A stretch of 64,000 nt of DNA, taken from NCBI RefSeq assembly GCF_002259415.1, contig NZ_NPFY01000011.1:186001-250000 (forward strand). The letters run 5' to 3'. The notes below the pieces were generated by a model. The model was not told the DNA's origin and searched no databases. It worked only from the letters and a program-made list of their open reading frames with translations. The DNA comes from Rhodococcus sp. 14-2470-1b. Lineage in GTDB: Bacteria > Actinomycetota > Actinomycetes > Mycobacteriales > Mycobacteriaceae. Shown here one piece after another: positions 45,466 through 56,707 of this stretch (its first letter is position 1; every line of letters begins with the position of its first letter). The translations under genes were made by a program, and so were the position numbers.

Positions 45466-46166
45466 CGTACAGCGAGCAGAGCGTCGACACGTCGCTGGCC
45501 CCGATCCCGAACATCGACACGGGTGATACTCGACACACCAGACGAGTACTCCTCGTGTGGGATGCGCCGAATCTCGACATGGGCCTCGGCGCGATTCTCG
45601 GCGGTCGGCCGACGGCTGCCTACCGCCCCCGATTCGATGCGCTGGGCCGATGGCTGCTTCAACGGACGGCGGAACTGTCCGCCACCGGCACGTCGACGCT
45701 CGAACCCGAGGCGACGGTGTTCACCAACATCGCCCCTGGCAGCGCCGATGTGGTTCGACCGTGGGTCGAGGCATTGCGTAACGTGGGTTTCGCGGTGTTC
45801 GCCAAGCCGAAGGTCGACGAGGACAGCGATGTCGACGCCGACATGCTGGACCACATCGAACTGCGTAATCGCGGTGGCGGGCTGGCGGGCGTCATGGTCG
45901 CGTCTGCGGACGGCCAAGCGTTTCGTGAGCCGTTGGAGGACATCGCTGCAACTGGCATCCCCGTCCAGGTGCTCGGATTCCGCGAGCACGCAAGCTGGGC
46001 GGTGACGTCGGAGACGCTGGAATTCCTCGACCTGGAGGACATCCCCGGCGTCTTCCGTGAGCCCCTGCCACGGGTGAGCCTGGACTCGCTTCCGGACGAG
46101 GGCGCATGGTTGCAGCCGTTCCGCCCACTGTCCGCCCTGCTCGTCGGGCGCCAAGGAGTTTCTTAA
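45462..46166 (+). CDS. NYN-domain putative nuclease (Rv0207c-like)
   Basis: About 234 residues from ATG 45462; ATG 45444 is possible. NYN/PIN-like fold: VLLVWDAPNLDMGLG (first metal Asp), a middle NIAPGSADVVRPWVEAL, then DVDADMLDHI and GVMVASADGQAFREPL with further acidic residues. NYN proteins are Mg-dependent ribonucleases or their inactive relatives; RNA substrate not known. Sits between trmB and mmpL3, its stop abutting the mmpL3 start codon, so it is cotranscribed and coupled with mmpL3. Confidence 0.85.
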   Translation: MTYSEQSVDTSLAPIPNIDTGDTRHTRRVLLVWDAPNLDMGLGAILGGRPTAAYRPRFDALGRWLLQRTAELSATGTSTLEPEATVFTNIAPGSADVVRPWVEALRNVGFAVFAKPKVDEDSDVDADMLDHIELRNRGGGLAGVMVASADGQAFREPLEDIAATGIPVQVLGFREHASWAVTSETLEFLDLEDIPGVFREPLPRVSLDSLPDEGAWLQPFRPLSALLVGRQGVS

Positions 46167-49100
46167 GTGTTCGCCAGATGGGGAGATCTCGTCTACCGCT
46201 TGCGGTTCACGGTCATCGGAGTCATGGTGGCCGCGCTTCTGGGCTTCGCCGCATACGGCCTCGACCTGAACGACCACCTGAGCCAGAGCGGTTGGGACGA
46301 CCCGGGCTCCGAGTCGGTGCAGGCCGCGCGCCTCGCCGACCAGACGTTCGGCCGCGACAAACAGGGCGACGTGATCGTCCTGTACACGGCACCCGAGGGC
46401 AAGACCGTCGACGATCCGGAGTTCAACGCCAAGGTCACCGACAGTCTCAACTCGCTCGTCGCGAACAACCCCGAGCAGATCGAGAAGATCAACGGCACCT
46501 ACTTCCGGGTCGACGGTGTGGTCAGCGTCAACGCATTGGCGACCGAGGACCGCACCCACGCGATCGCCAGCATCGCGATGCTCGGTGACAACGACACCGA
46601 ACTCACCAACAACTTCCAAGCAGTCAAGGACGTCTTCTACATAGACGGCGTCGACGTGCAGGTGACGGGACTGCAAGCCGTCGCGGGTGCCCTCCAGTCG
46701 ACTATGGCAGGCGACATCCACCGCATGGAACTGCTGGCCATTCCGGCGGTAGCGGTGCTGCTGTTCTTCATCTTCGGTGGCGTCGTCGCCGCGGCCCTTC
46801 CGCTGATCGTGGGCGGCCTGACCGTCGTCGGCGCCAACGGCATCGTCAAGGTCTTCACCAATTTCACCGAGGTCAACAGCTTCGTCGCGCCCGTGGTCTC
46901 GCTCGTCGGACTCGGTCTCGCGATCGACTACGGACTGTTCATCGTGTCGAGATTCCGCGAGGAACTCGGCGACGGCTATTCGACGAAGCAGGCTGTTCGA
47001 CGGTCGGTCATGACCGCGGGTCGGACCGTCGTGTTCTCGGCGACGATGATCGTCGCCAGCCTCGGCGGCCTCCTGCTGTTCCCGCAGGGCTTCCTCAAAT
47101 CGGTGGCCTACGGATCGATCGCGACGGTGGCACTCGCGGCTCTCACCGCGGTCACGATCCTGCCTGCCATCCTGGCGATCCTCGGTCCACGGGTCGACGC
47201 GCTGGGCTTCAAGTTCATGCGCAAGACCAAGTCGTCCGAGGAAATCGAGAACGGCATGTGGGGCAAGCTGACCCGGTGGGTCATGAGCAACCCGCTGAAG
47301 GTCACGATTCCCATCGTCCTCGGCCTGGTTCTGCTGACGCTGCCCGTCGGAAACATCAAGTTCGGCGGCATCAACGAGACCTACCTCCCGCCGGACAACG
47401 TCACCCGTCAAGCCCAGAACGAGTTCGACGAACTGTTCCCCGGTCAGCGCACCGAGCCGATCAAAGCCGTCATCGAGAACGCGCAGGGCCCGAACCTCGC
47501 CGCGATCACCAGCCAACTCAACGAGGCTCCTGGGCTGATCGAGAAGTTCTCCCCGACCGGCGCCAGCAAAGACGGAATCATCGTCTTCAAGGCCGGCCTC
47601 GTCGATCGAAACGACTCGAAGCCTGCCATCGACTACCTGCGCAGCATCGATGTCCCCGAGGGCTCGTCCGTGCAGATCACCGGCACTCCGGTGATCGAGC
47701 AGGATTCCATCGCGGCCCTCATCGACAATTTGCCACTGATGGCGATACTCGTCGTGTTCGTCGTGACGCTGTTGATGTTCCTGACGTTCGGATCGTTGGT
47801 GTTGCCGATCAAGGCAGTGCTCATGACGACGCTGGGACTCGGCGCGACGATGGGCATCCTGACGTGGATATTCATCGACGGCAACGGCGCCAGTTTCATG
47901 AACTTCACACCCGGGCCGATCATGGCCCCGGTGCTGGTGTTGATCATCTCGATCGTCTTCGGATTGTCGACCGACTACGAGGTCTTCCTGCTCTCACGCA
48001 TGGTCGAAGCCAGGGAGAGAGGTGCGTCCACAAGCGAGGCCATTCGCGTCGGAACCTCGCATACCGGACGCATCATCACCGCTGCCGCCTTGATCCTCAT
48101 CGTCGTGACCGGCGCATTCGCATTCTCCGACCTGGTGATGATGAAGTACATCGCCTACGGAATGATCGCTGCGCTCATCATCGACGCCACCCTCATCCGC
48201 ATGTTCCTCGTCCCGGCGACCATGAAACTCCTGGGCGACGACTGCTGGTGGGCACCGAAGTGGATGAAGCGAATTCAGGAGAAGCTCGGCCTCGGCGAGA
48301 CCATTCTCGAGGACGAACTGATGCCGACCGACGTCCCCGAACTCGCCACCGCGGGCGCACCTGCACCCGTCGCACCCCCGGTGCGCACCGCCCCGCGCCG
48401 AAGCGAACCGTTGACCGAACCCATCCCTGTCGTCGCACCGACAGGATCCGGGCCGATCCGCGCAACGCACGCCGCCAGAGAGGACGAACGTCGATCGGCC
48501 ACCGGCAGGCCGTCCGCAGCCCCCGAAACTCAGGATCACTCCACCGGCTCCGCTCCCGGCCCCCTGGATCACTCCGCCGGCTCCGCTCCCGGCCCCCTGG
48601 GTCACTCCGCCGGCTCCGCTCCCGGCCCCCTGGGTCACTCCACTGGCTCCGCTCCCGGTCTCTCGGGTCACTCCGCCGGCTCCGCTCCCGGCCCCCTGCC
48701 GCCGGCCACCCAGAAACAGCCCGCCGTCGAGAGACCGACCCCTCCGCCGGTGCCGCGTCCCGAGCCGCCGAAGCGTGAACCGGTCCGCGCACAGAGCACC
48801 CGAAGCTCTTCCCCCGACCCGCGATCCATCGAGAGCTGGTTAGCCGACCTTCGCGCGCCGTCGGAGCCACAGAAACCCGAAACGCAGAAACCCGCGCCGA
48901 AGCCCGAGACTCAGGCGCCCGTCAGCTCGACACCGGACGACACCAGGACCGACGCCGACCGGACGTCCGTCAACGCATCCAGTCGATCGGACGAACCACG
49001 CCGCAACGGTTCAGCTGCGTACGGTCCTACTCCGAACGGCTCAGCGACCAACGGCTCAGCGACCAACGGCTCGAGCGCGAACGGATCCGGCACAAATGGC

Positions 49101-49727
49101 TCCGGACGAAACAGCTACTACGGCCCCGGAGTGAACGGCAGCAGCTCGAACGGCAGCGGTTCGAACGGCAGCAGCTCGAACGGCAGCGGTTCGGGCGGCC
49201 GCAGTACCTCCACGTCGGGCAGCAACGGCTCGGGATACCGCTCGAGCAACGGTCACGCTGAAGGCTCCAACGGCTCGGCCTATGGCGCACGCGGCACCGG
49301 CCGGCCGCCGGAAGCAGGGCCGACTGCGCCGAGGACCGGTGGGATTCGCGGGTACTCGCAGGATCAGAGCCGTGACGCTGAGGCTTCTTCTGCAGCTTCA
49401 CGCCCGGAGGCCTCGCAACAAGAGCAGCCGACGCCGCCGCGGACGCAGGCCGCGCCCCGAGCTCGCTACGACATCTCGACGCGCAATGCTCCGCGCACTC
49501 CTGCGCCGGAAGATCAGTCGACCAGGTCGTGGCCTGCACCGACACCGACACCGACACCGACACCGGACGATCGTCCGGTCGGTTCGTCACGCCGCGCGGA
49601 TGAGCAGACTGCACCGGCCGACGGTAAGGCCGTTACCGAGGACCCGGACAGCGGCCGGCACCGCGGAGGCGACAGCCGTCAAGCATTGAGCGTCAGCGAG
49701 CTGTTGGCGCGCGAGCGTCGCAAGTAG
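46167..49727 (+). CDS. mmpL3: MmpL3 trehalose-monomycolate transporter with a very long disordered tail
   Basis: 1186 residues from GTG 46167. The RND core (residues 1-720) has twelve helices and two periplasmic domains; the proton-relay Asp-Tyr pairs are in LAIDYGLFIVSRFREEL (Asp254) and LSTDYEVFLLSRMVEAR (Asp603). MmpL3 exports trehalose monomycolate for the outer mycomembrane and is essential in mycobacteria. The C-terminal 450 residues are low-complexity: Pro/Ala-rich, five GHSAGSAPGPL units at about 789-843, and Asn-Gly-Ser repeats near 950-1010. Mycobacterial MmpL3 has about 944 residues (recalled), so this tail is unusually long. A second copy follows. Confidence 0.95.
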   Translation: MFARWGDLVYRLRFTVIGVMVAALLGFAAYGLDLNDHLSQSGWDDPGSESVQAARLADQTFGRDKQGDVIVLYTAPEGKTVDDPEFNAKVTDSLNSLVANNPEQIEKINGTYFRVDGVVSVNALATEDRTHAIASIAMLGDNDTELTNNFQAVKDVFYIDGVDVQVTGLQAVAGALQSTMAGDIHRMELLAIPAVAVLLFFIFGGVVAAALPLIVGGLTVVGANGIVKVFTNFTEVNSFVAPVVSLVGLGLAIDYGLFIVSRFREELGDGYSTKQAVRRSVMTAGRTVVFSATMIVASLGGLLLFPQGFLKSVAYGSIATVALAALTAVTILPAILAILGPRVDALGFKFMRKTKSSEEIENGMWGKLTRWVMSNPLKVTIPIVLGLVLLTLPVGNIKFGGINETYLPPDNVTRQAQNEFDELFPGQRTEPIKAVIENAQGPNLAAITSQLNEAPGLIEKFSPTGASKDGIIVFKAGLVDRNDSKPAIDYLRSIDVPEGSSVQITGTPVIEQDSIAALIDNLPLMAILVVFVVTLLMFLTFGSLVLPIKAVLMTTLGLGATMGILTWIFIDGNGASFMNFTPGPIMAPVLVLIISIVFGLSTDYEVFLLSRMVEARERGASTSEAIRVGTSHTGRIITAAALILIVVTGAFAFSDLVMMKYIAYGMIAALIIDATLIRMFLVPATMKLLGDDCWWAPKWMKRIQEKLGLGETILEDELMPTDVPELATAGAPAPVAPPVRTAPRRSEPLTEPIPVVAPTGSGPIRATHAAREDERRSATGRPSAAPETQDHSTGSAPGPLDHSAGSAPGPLGHSAGSAPGPLGHSTGSAPGLSGHSAGSAPGPLPPATQKQPAVERPTPPPVPRPEPPKREPVRAQSTRSSSPDPRSIESWLADLRAPSEPQKPETQKPAPKPETQAPVSSTPDDTRTDADRTSVNASSRSDEPRRNGSAAYGPTPNGSATNGSATNGSSANGSGTNGSGRNSYYGPGVNGSSSNGSGSNGSSSNGSGSGGRSTSTSGSNGSGYRSSNGHAEGSNGSAYGARGTGRPPEAGPTAPRTGGIRGYSQDQSRDAEASSAASRPEASQQEQPTPPRTQAAPRARYDISTRNAPRTPAPEDQSTRSWPAPTPTPTPTPDDRPVGSSRRADEQTAPADGKAVTEDPDSGRHRGGDSRQALSVSELLARERRK
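48533..48697 (+). repeat. 33-bp tandem array (five units) in mmpL3, diverged member of the GHSAGSTPA family
   Basis: Units start at 48533, 48566, 48599, 48632 and 48665. Each encodes (G/D)HS(A/T)GSAPG(P/L)(L/S). At DNA level it keeps the 33-bp period and framework of the dispersed repeat, with CACTCCGCCGGCTCCGCTC against the core CATTCCGCAGGCTCCACTC (four differences). Confidence 0.93.
49134..49193 (+). repeat. 15-bp tandem repeat in the mmpL3 tail, 4 copies
   Basis: Units AACGGCAGCAGCTCG and AACGGCAGCGGTTCG alternate, giving a 30-bp higher-order period, and encode N-G-S-S/G-S. In frame; lies in the Asn-Gly-Ser-rich tail. Confidence 0.9.
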
Positions 49728-49746
49728 CGATTCTTCACACGGTCGG

Positions 49747-49774
49747 AGGCCACTCGAGGAAGCTCGGGTGGCCT
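49747..49774 (+). terminator. Hairpin terminator after mmpL3
   Basis: Imperfect 12-bp stem AGGCCACTCGAG / CTCGGGTGGCCT (one G-T pair) around GAAG, 20 bp after the stop and followed by TCGTCGTGTT. It separates mmpL3 from the second mmpL gene. Confidence 0.75.
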
Positions 49775-49936
49775 TCGTCGTGTTCGGGCACAGATTCGCC
49801 GGCCAGCATTGTTCGGTGTCACAACGCTCGATCGGAACGCGGGCGCATCCTCGACCGTTGTCCCCTAGGACCCCGCCACGCTGCTCGTTCGTCGGCGTCG
49901 GTGGCCGATTTTCGACGACAACGAGGAGCAGACTGA

Positions 49937-52096
49937 GTGTTCGCCACCTGGGGAGATCTCGTCCATCGCTGGCGGTACACGGTTCTGGGTGTGATGGTCG
50001 CCGGACTGCTTGCCATGGCTGCGTACGGAGTGGGTTTCGAGAACCATCTGAGCCAGGGCGGGTTCGACGATCCAGGTTCGGAATCGGTGGCTGCAGCGAC
50101 ACTCGCCGACACCACCTTCGGACGCGACACCGAGGGTGACGTCATCGTTCTGTACACGGCGCCCGAGGGCAAGACCGTCGACGATCCGGCCTTCACAGCG
50201 GCTGTGACCAGTAGCCTCGGCTCGCTCGTTGCCGACCATCCGGATCGAATCGCCAAGATCAACGGCACCTACTTCCAGGTCGACGGCGTCGTCAGCGCTG
50301 CGGCGCTCGCGACCGCGGACAAGCGTCACGCAATCGCCAGCATCGCCATCGTCGGAGACGACGACACACAGTTGACGAACAACTTCCAGGACGTGAAGGA
50401 CGCGTTCTACATCCCCGAGATCAATGAGCAGGGCGGCGACGTTCAGGTGGCCGGTCTGCAGGCGGTGGCGGGGGCACTGCAGTCGACGATGTCCGAAGAT
50501 ATTCACCGGATGGAAATCCTCGCCATCCCTGCTGTCGCTGTCCTGCTGTTCTTCGTCTTCGGCGGTGTGGTTGCTGCGGCGCTGCCGTTGATCGTGGGTG
50601 GCCTGACGGTTGTCGGAGCCAACGGAATCGTGCGCCTGTTCACCGATTTCACCGAGGTGAACACTTTTGTGGCCCCGGTCGTCTCGATGGTCGGTCTCGG
50701 CCTCGCCATCGACTACGGCCTGTTCATCGTGTCGCGTTTTCGTGAGGAACTAGGAGACGGCCGCACCACCGAAGACGCCGTCAAGCGGTCGGTCATGACC
50801 GCCGGACGCACGGTGGTTTTCTCGGCGACGATGATCGTGGCCAGCCTCGGCGGTCTCCTGCTCTTTCCGCACGGCTTCCTCAAATCGGTTGCTTACGGAT
50901 CGATTGCGACGGTTGCGCTTGCGGCCCTGACCGCGGTGACGGTGCTCCCCGCGCTGCTCGCGATTCTCGGGCCACGCGTGGACGCGCTGGGTCTGAAATT
51001 CATGCGCAAGACCCGCTCGTCCGAGGAGATCGAGAACGGAATGTGGGGCAAGCTCACTTCCTGGGTCATGCGGCGTCCGATCAAGGTGGCCGTCGTCATC
51101 GTTCTCGGCCTGCTGGTACTGACTCTTCCTGTCGGAAAGATCGAGTTCGGCGGAATCAACGAGACCTACCTGCCGCCGGACAACCCCACACGCGTCGCCC
51201 AGGCTCAGTTCGACGAGTTGTTTCCCGGGCAACGTACCGAGCCGCTGAAGTTGGTCATCGAGGGCGCACAGGGTTCTTCGCTCGGGCAGATCACCAAGCA
51301 GGCGAACGAAGCACCCGGTCTCGTCGAGAAATTCTCGCCGACGGGCACCAGCAAGGACGGCATCATCGTCTTCAAAGCTGGTCTCGAAGACAGGAACGAA
51401 TCGTCCGAGGCAATCGAGTACCTACGCGGAATCGAGGTTCCCGACGGCGCGACGGTATCCGTAACCGGTACGCCTGCAATCGAATACGACTCCATCGAGG
51501 CGTTGGAGGAAAGACTTCCATTGACGGCGGTCCTCGTCGTCCTCGTTGTGACGTTGCTGATGTTCTTGACATTCGGATCGCTGGTCCTGCCCATCAAAGC
51601 CGTACTGATGACCGCCCTGGGGCTCGGCGCGACGATGGGGATCCTCACCTGGATCTTCATCGACGGCCACGGCGCGAGCCTGATGAACTTCACACCCGGG
51701 CCGATCATGGCGATGATTCTGCTGTTGATCGGCGCCATCGTGTTCGGGTTGTCCACCGACTACGAAGTGTTCCTGCTCTCACGGATGGTCGAAGCGCGAG
51801 AGAAGGGTGCAAGCACCACGGATGCGGTGCGCATCGGGACAGCCCATTCCGGGCGAATCATCACCGCTGCGGCGCTGATTCTGATCGTCGTCACCGGGTC
51901 GTTCGCATTCTCGGACTTGGTAATGATGAAGTACATCGCGTACGGAATGATCGCCGCACTCATCATCGACGCCACGGTCATTCGGATGTTCCTCGTGCCG
52001 TCGGTCATGAAACTGCTCGGTGACAGCGCCTGGTGGGCACCGAAGTCCATGAAGAAGGTTCAACAGAAGCTGGGTCTCGGCGAGAAGTACCTGTAG
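49937..52096 (+). CDS. Second MmpL3-like RND transporter without a tail
   Basis: 719 residues from GTG 49937 (GAGGAGCAGACTGA precedes). Nearly the same sequence as the MmpL3 core, starting FATWGDLVHRWRYTVLGVMV against FARWGDLVYRLRFTVIGVMV. The Asp-Tyr pairs are intact (LAIDYGLFIVSRFREEL; LSTDYEVFLLSRMVEAR). It ends at the equivalent of residue 715 of the first copy (VQQKLGLGEKYL) and so lacks the whole cytoplasmic tail. The two arose by tandem duplication. A mycolate or related glycolipid is the likely cargo; specialisation is unknown. Own terminator. Confidence 0.92.
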   Translation: MFATWGDLVHRWRYTVLGVMVAGLLAMAAYGVGFENHLSQGGFDDPGSESVAAATLADTTFGRDTEGDVIVLYTAPEGKTVDDPAFTAAVTSSLGSLVADHPDRIAKINGTYFQVDGVVSAAALATADKRHAIASIAIVGDDDTQLTNNFQDVKDAFYIPEINEQGGDVQVAGLQAVAGALQSTMSEDIHRMEILAIPAVAVLLFFVFGGVVAAALPLIVGGLTVVGANGIVRLFTDFTEVNTFVAPVVSMVGLGLAIDYGLFIVSRFREELGDGRTTEDAVKRSVMTAGRTVVFSATMIVASLGGLLLFPHGFLKSVAYGSIATVALAALTAVTVLPALLAILGPRVDALGLKFMRKTRSSEEIENGMWGKLTSWVMRRPIKVAVVIVLGLLVLTLPVGKIEFGGINETYLPPDNPTRVAQAQFDELFPGQRTEPLKLVIEGAQGSSLGQITKQANEAPGLVEKFSPTGTSKDGIIVFKAGLEDRNESSEAIEYLRGIEVPDGATVSVTGTPAIEYDSIEALEERLPLTAVLVVLVVTLLMFLTFGSLVLPIKAVLMTALGLGATMGILTWIFIDGHGASLMNFTPGPIMAMILLLIGAIVFGLSTDYEVFLLSRMVEAREKGASTTDAVRIGTAHSGRIITAAALILIVVTGSFAFSDLVMMKYIAYGMIAALIIDATVIRMFLVPSVMKLLGDSAWWAPKSMKKVQQKLGLGEKYL

Positions 52097-52102
52097 AACC
52101 AC

Positions 52103-52149
52103 CGCTACCCGTCGCAGCTCCTGATCAACAGGAACCGCGACGGGTAGCG
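52103..52149. terminator. Bidirectional terminator after the second mmpL gene
   Basis: A 13-bp perfect stem CGCTACCCGTCGC / GCGACGGGTAGCG around 21 nt, which itself contains CTCCTG / CAGGAA arms, 7 bp after the stop. Convergent genes on both sides. Confidence 0.85.
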
Positions 52150-52159
52150 TCGTGCTGGT

Positions 52160-54082
52160 TCAGCTCGCGGCGCGGTCTGCGAACACCTTTGCGTAGCGTG
52201 TGCCCGCGAAAAGCAGCAGCAGACCGACAACGATGAATGCTCCGACTCGGAACAGTCCATCCAAGGCAACGAGATCGAAGAGGAACAGTTTAGCGACGGA
52301 CACCGCGGTCAGAGACAGTCCTGCCAACAGGGCAGTGTGCGCATACTTTTCGCTCCTGAGGCCGAAGGCCAACAGTGCCATCGCGATCGCCATAGCTTCG
52401 ATGGTTGCGGCGCAGTGTCCGGCGACGAATCCGGTGGTTCCACCGATCGCCGCCACACCGAGGGCAACCGTCGCCGACGCCAGTGCGTAGAGGGACGCCA
52501 GTCCGGCAACCACCGAGCACGCTTGCGCGTTCTTCTCCACGATCTTCAGATGGATACCGACCAGCACCAGCCCGGTCGATACGACTGCCAGCAGCACGCC
52601 GGCGAGCACGATACCGAATTCGTCTGTCGCGTATCGCGAATCCATCATCGCTGCGGGCGGGGAGACCACCAGATATCCCAGTGCGCCGAACAGGCCGAAC
52701 GCCAGGGCCGAGTAGTACGCCGGCTTCGAGGTTCCGCGGTGCGCCGCAGCGAGCAGTACAGCGGACACGACCAGGAGGGCGAGCGGCCGCAGTTCGGTCG
52801 TCGTCGGTACGAGCACTGCTTGCAGCAGCGCAAGCGAGCCGACGATCGTCAGGATCGTGCGGGCGAGGGCAGGCAACCAGGAGACCATCGCGATCACGAC
52901 GACGCAGGCCATCGCGACCACACCCTCGACCAAGGTCACTGTCCACGGCTCGAACAGCGTTCCCACCGCGAGGACTGGAACGGCGGAGACTCCGGCCATG
53001 ACCGACGCCATCACGTCGGCTGCATTGCGACGCAACAACTCCACCGAGCTACCAATGCCGAACGCGGCGACGATGGCCGAGACGATCAGGAGCGGCAGCG
53101 CGTCGGTCCCGACCATATCCAGGCTGACCGCCTGTGCGATCCCGACAAGGGTGGCCACCACAACGGGGAGCGTCCGCACGGCTGCAAGGTACGGCCAGTC
53201 GCGGTCGAGTTGCGCAGCGAAGCTCGCGATGAACGTAGCGGTGAAGAATGCGATGAGCGACAACGTGATCCCACCGGTGACCACCGGTCCACATACCGCA
53301 ACGCCGGCGAGAATCAGGACTGCCATCGGTTGCGACCGCCACGAGACGGCCAGCCCGACGCCCGCCGCTGCGATCCCGAATGCCGCTACGAGTCCGATCG
53401 CGGGCTCCAACCATTCGTAGATGACGGTCACCGCCACGACGTCGAGATACAACCCGGCGATACCTGTTGCTGCGGTTGCGATTCCACCGACCCGTCCACC
53501 CGACTTGCGGTAGATCCGCGACCCTGCGTACAGCAATGCAAGGGAGAACGCTCCCCCGGCTACGACCCTGAGCTCCGGGCCGAACCATCCGGCCTGCGCC
53601 GCGAGGACGAGAAGCATGACCACGCCGACCAAAGTGACGCCCGCGCCCGCGACCGCGAGTACGCGGCTGATCACACCGTCGCGTTGCCACCAGGGCTCCG
53701 CCTTCGGCGCCGGCGGCCTCGGGGAAACAGGAGACGTCACCGGCGTCCGAGGCTGCGTCGATACCTGGGGGCGTACCAGCGTTTGCGGATGTACGGGCGT
53801 TTGCGAATGCATGGATGCCTGCGGGTGCATGGGCGCCTGCGGGTGCATGGGCGCCTGCGGACGCATCTGCTGCGGCGAACCCGGGTACGCATACGACACT
53901 CCCTGCGGCGGGTACTGAACCACTGGCTGCGAAGCCGAGCTGGGCTGTTCTGTCCGAGGCACAGTCAGCTGGCTCTGCAGGACGCCGAGGTCGCCGGACA
54001 CCCGACGCATCTGCTCGCTCAAGGAGGCGAACTGGCTCGCGAGGCCGGAAACCAATCGCGGATCGATCCCTGGTGTTGTCAT
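52160..54082 (-). CDS. DUF2339 polytopic membrane protein
   Basis: 640 residues from ATG 54082 (MTTPGIDPRLVSGLASQF). The N-terminus has a coiled-coil-like helix (LASLSEQMRRVSGDLGVLQS) and a Pro/Gln/Met-rich linker with QAPMHPQAPMHP repeats, then KAEPWWQRDGVISRVLAVAGAGVTLVG starts more than a dozen hydrophobic segments, typical of DUF2339. The segment VGGAFSLALLYAGSRIYRK-like (GGAFSLALLYAGSRIY) and GGIATAATGIAGLYLDVVA are family marks. No function is known. Adjacent to mycolate transport genes in opposite orientation. Confidence 0.85.
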   Translation of the reverse strand: MTTPGIDPRLVSGLASQFASLSEQMRRVSGDLGVLQSQLTVPRTEQPSSASQPVVQYPPQGVSYAYPGSPQQMRPQAPMHPQAPMHPQASMHSQTPVHPQTLVRPQVSTQPRTPVTSPVSPRPPAPKAEPWWQRDGVISRVLAVAGAGVTLVGVVMLLVLAAQAGWFGPELRVVAGGAFSLALLYAGSRIYRKSGGRVGGIATAATGIAGLYLDVVAVTVIYEWLEPAIGLVAAFGIAAAGVGLAVSWRSQPMAVLILAGVAVCGPVVTGGITLSLIAFFTATFIASFAAQLDRDWPYLAAVRTLPVVVATLVGIAQAVSLDMVGTDALPLLIVSAIVAAFGIGSSVELLRRNAADVMASVMAGVSAVPVLAVGTLFEPWTVTLVEGVVAMACVVVIAMVSWLPALARTILTIVGSLALLQAVLVPTTTELRPLALLVVSAVLLAAAHRGTSKPAYYSALAFGLFGALGYLVVSPPAAMMDSRYATDEFGIVLAGVLLAVVSTGLVLVGIHLKIVEKNAQACSVVAGLASLYALASATVALGVAAIGGTTGFVAGHCAATIEAMAIAMALLAFGLRSEKYAHTALLAGLSLTAVSVAKLFLFDLVALDGLFRVGAFIVVGLLLLFAGTRYAKVFADRAAS

Positions 54083-54272
54083 GCGGTTCAGTGTTGTCCT
54101 CGCCCACCCCCGAGTCCTGAGTAGAACTACCCGGGCGACGTGGGTAATTCCTCGGCACCTGTTCACGGCTCAGGCTCAGGCCAACTTCACCTCGCCTTGT
54201 CGCGCTGTCGGCCGCGATGATCGACGTTACGGCCTGCTGCCCATCGCTTTTCCTGCTGCGGGCCTGACTGTG

Positions 54273-54301
54273 AGCGGCACACGTGGAGCGTGTGTGCCGC
54301 T
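54273..54301. terminator. Hairpin downstream of the HNH pseudogene
   Basis: A 10-bp perfect stem AGCGGCACAC / GTGTGCCGCT around 9 nt, 17 bp past the 3' end of the minus-strand HNH gene. The rest of 54083-54317 shows nothing recognisable beyond this hairpin. Confidence 0.6.
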
Positions 54302-54317
54302 GACTGTCTGCTGGTGG

Positions 54318-56264
<1,947 letters not shown>

Positions 56265-56409
56265 GACACCACCATAACCAGACCCACCGACAAGTTTTCG
56301 AACACACGTTCCCATGCGGTGGGGATTGCTCGATGCTTCGGCCCGGCCGCGAACACAAGCGAACCGGACGAGGAAGCTGATCGAGCAACAGCCTGAAATT
56401 TGCTCTCCA

Positions 56410-56637
56410 TCAATCCAATTCGCCGTTTGCCACCGACTCGATCCAGTCGACGGCGGTGTCGGTCAGTTCCGACTGATCCGCCGAAGAATGCCCGGCCCAC
56501 CACGACGGGTCGGGCGAATCTCCCGCGACGGAGAGAAGTTCGGCCTCGACATGCGGGTCGAGCGGCTCACCGTTGTGTTCGATCAACCACGACCGCGTAC
56601 GGACTGCCAGTAGTGGCCACACTTGTTGGATCTGCAT
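56410..56637 (-). CDS. Small hypothetical protein (75 aa)
   Basis: ATG at 56637 begins MQIQQVWPLLAVRTRSWLIE; the frame is open upstream but that part is shadow of the next gene. The segment RTRSWLIEHNGEPLDPHVEAE is like a family of short actinobacterial proteins that I recall only as hypothetical. It is acidic, soluble and ends VDWIESVANGELD. Possible cotranscription with the DUF1707 gene 70 bp upstream. Function unknown. Confidence 0.65.
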   Translation of the reverse strand: MQIQQVWPLLAVRTRSWLIEHNGEPLDPHVEAELLSVAGDSPDPSWWAGHSSADQSELTDTAVDWIESVANGELD

Positions 56638-56707
56638 CGCTTCATCGTTTCGCCGGGTCCGGGCGTCGTCAATCGGGGTCGACCCTGAGATCCACCCCGA
56701 TGCGCGA

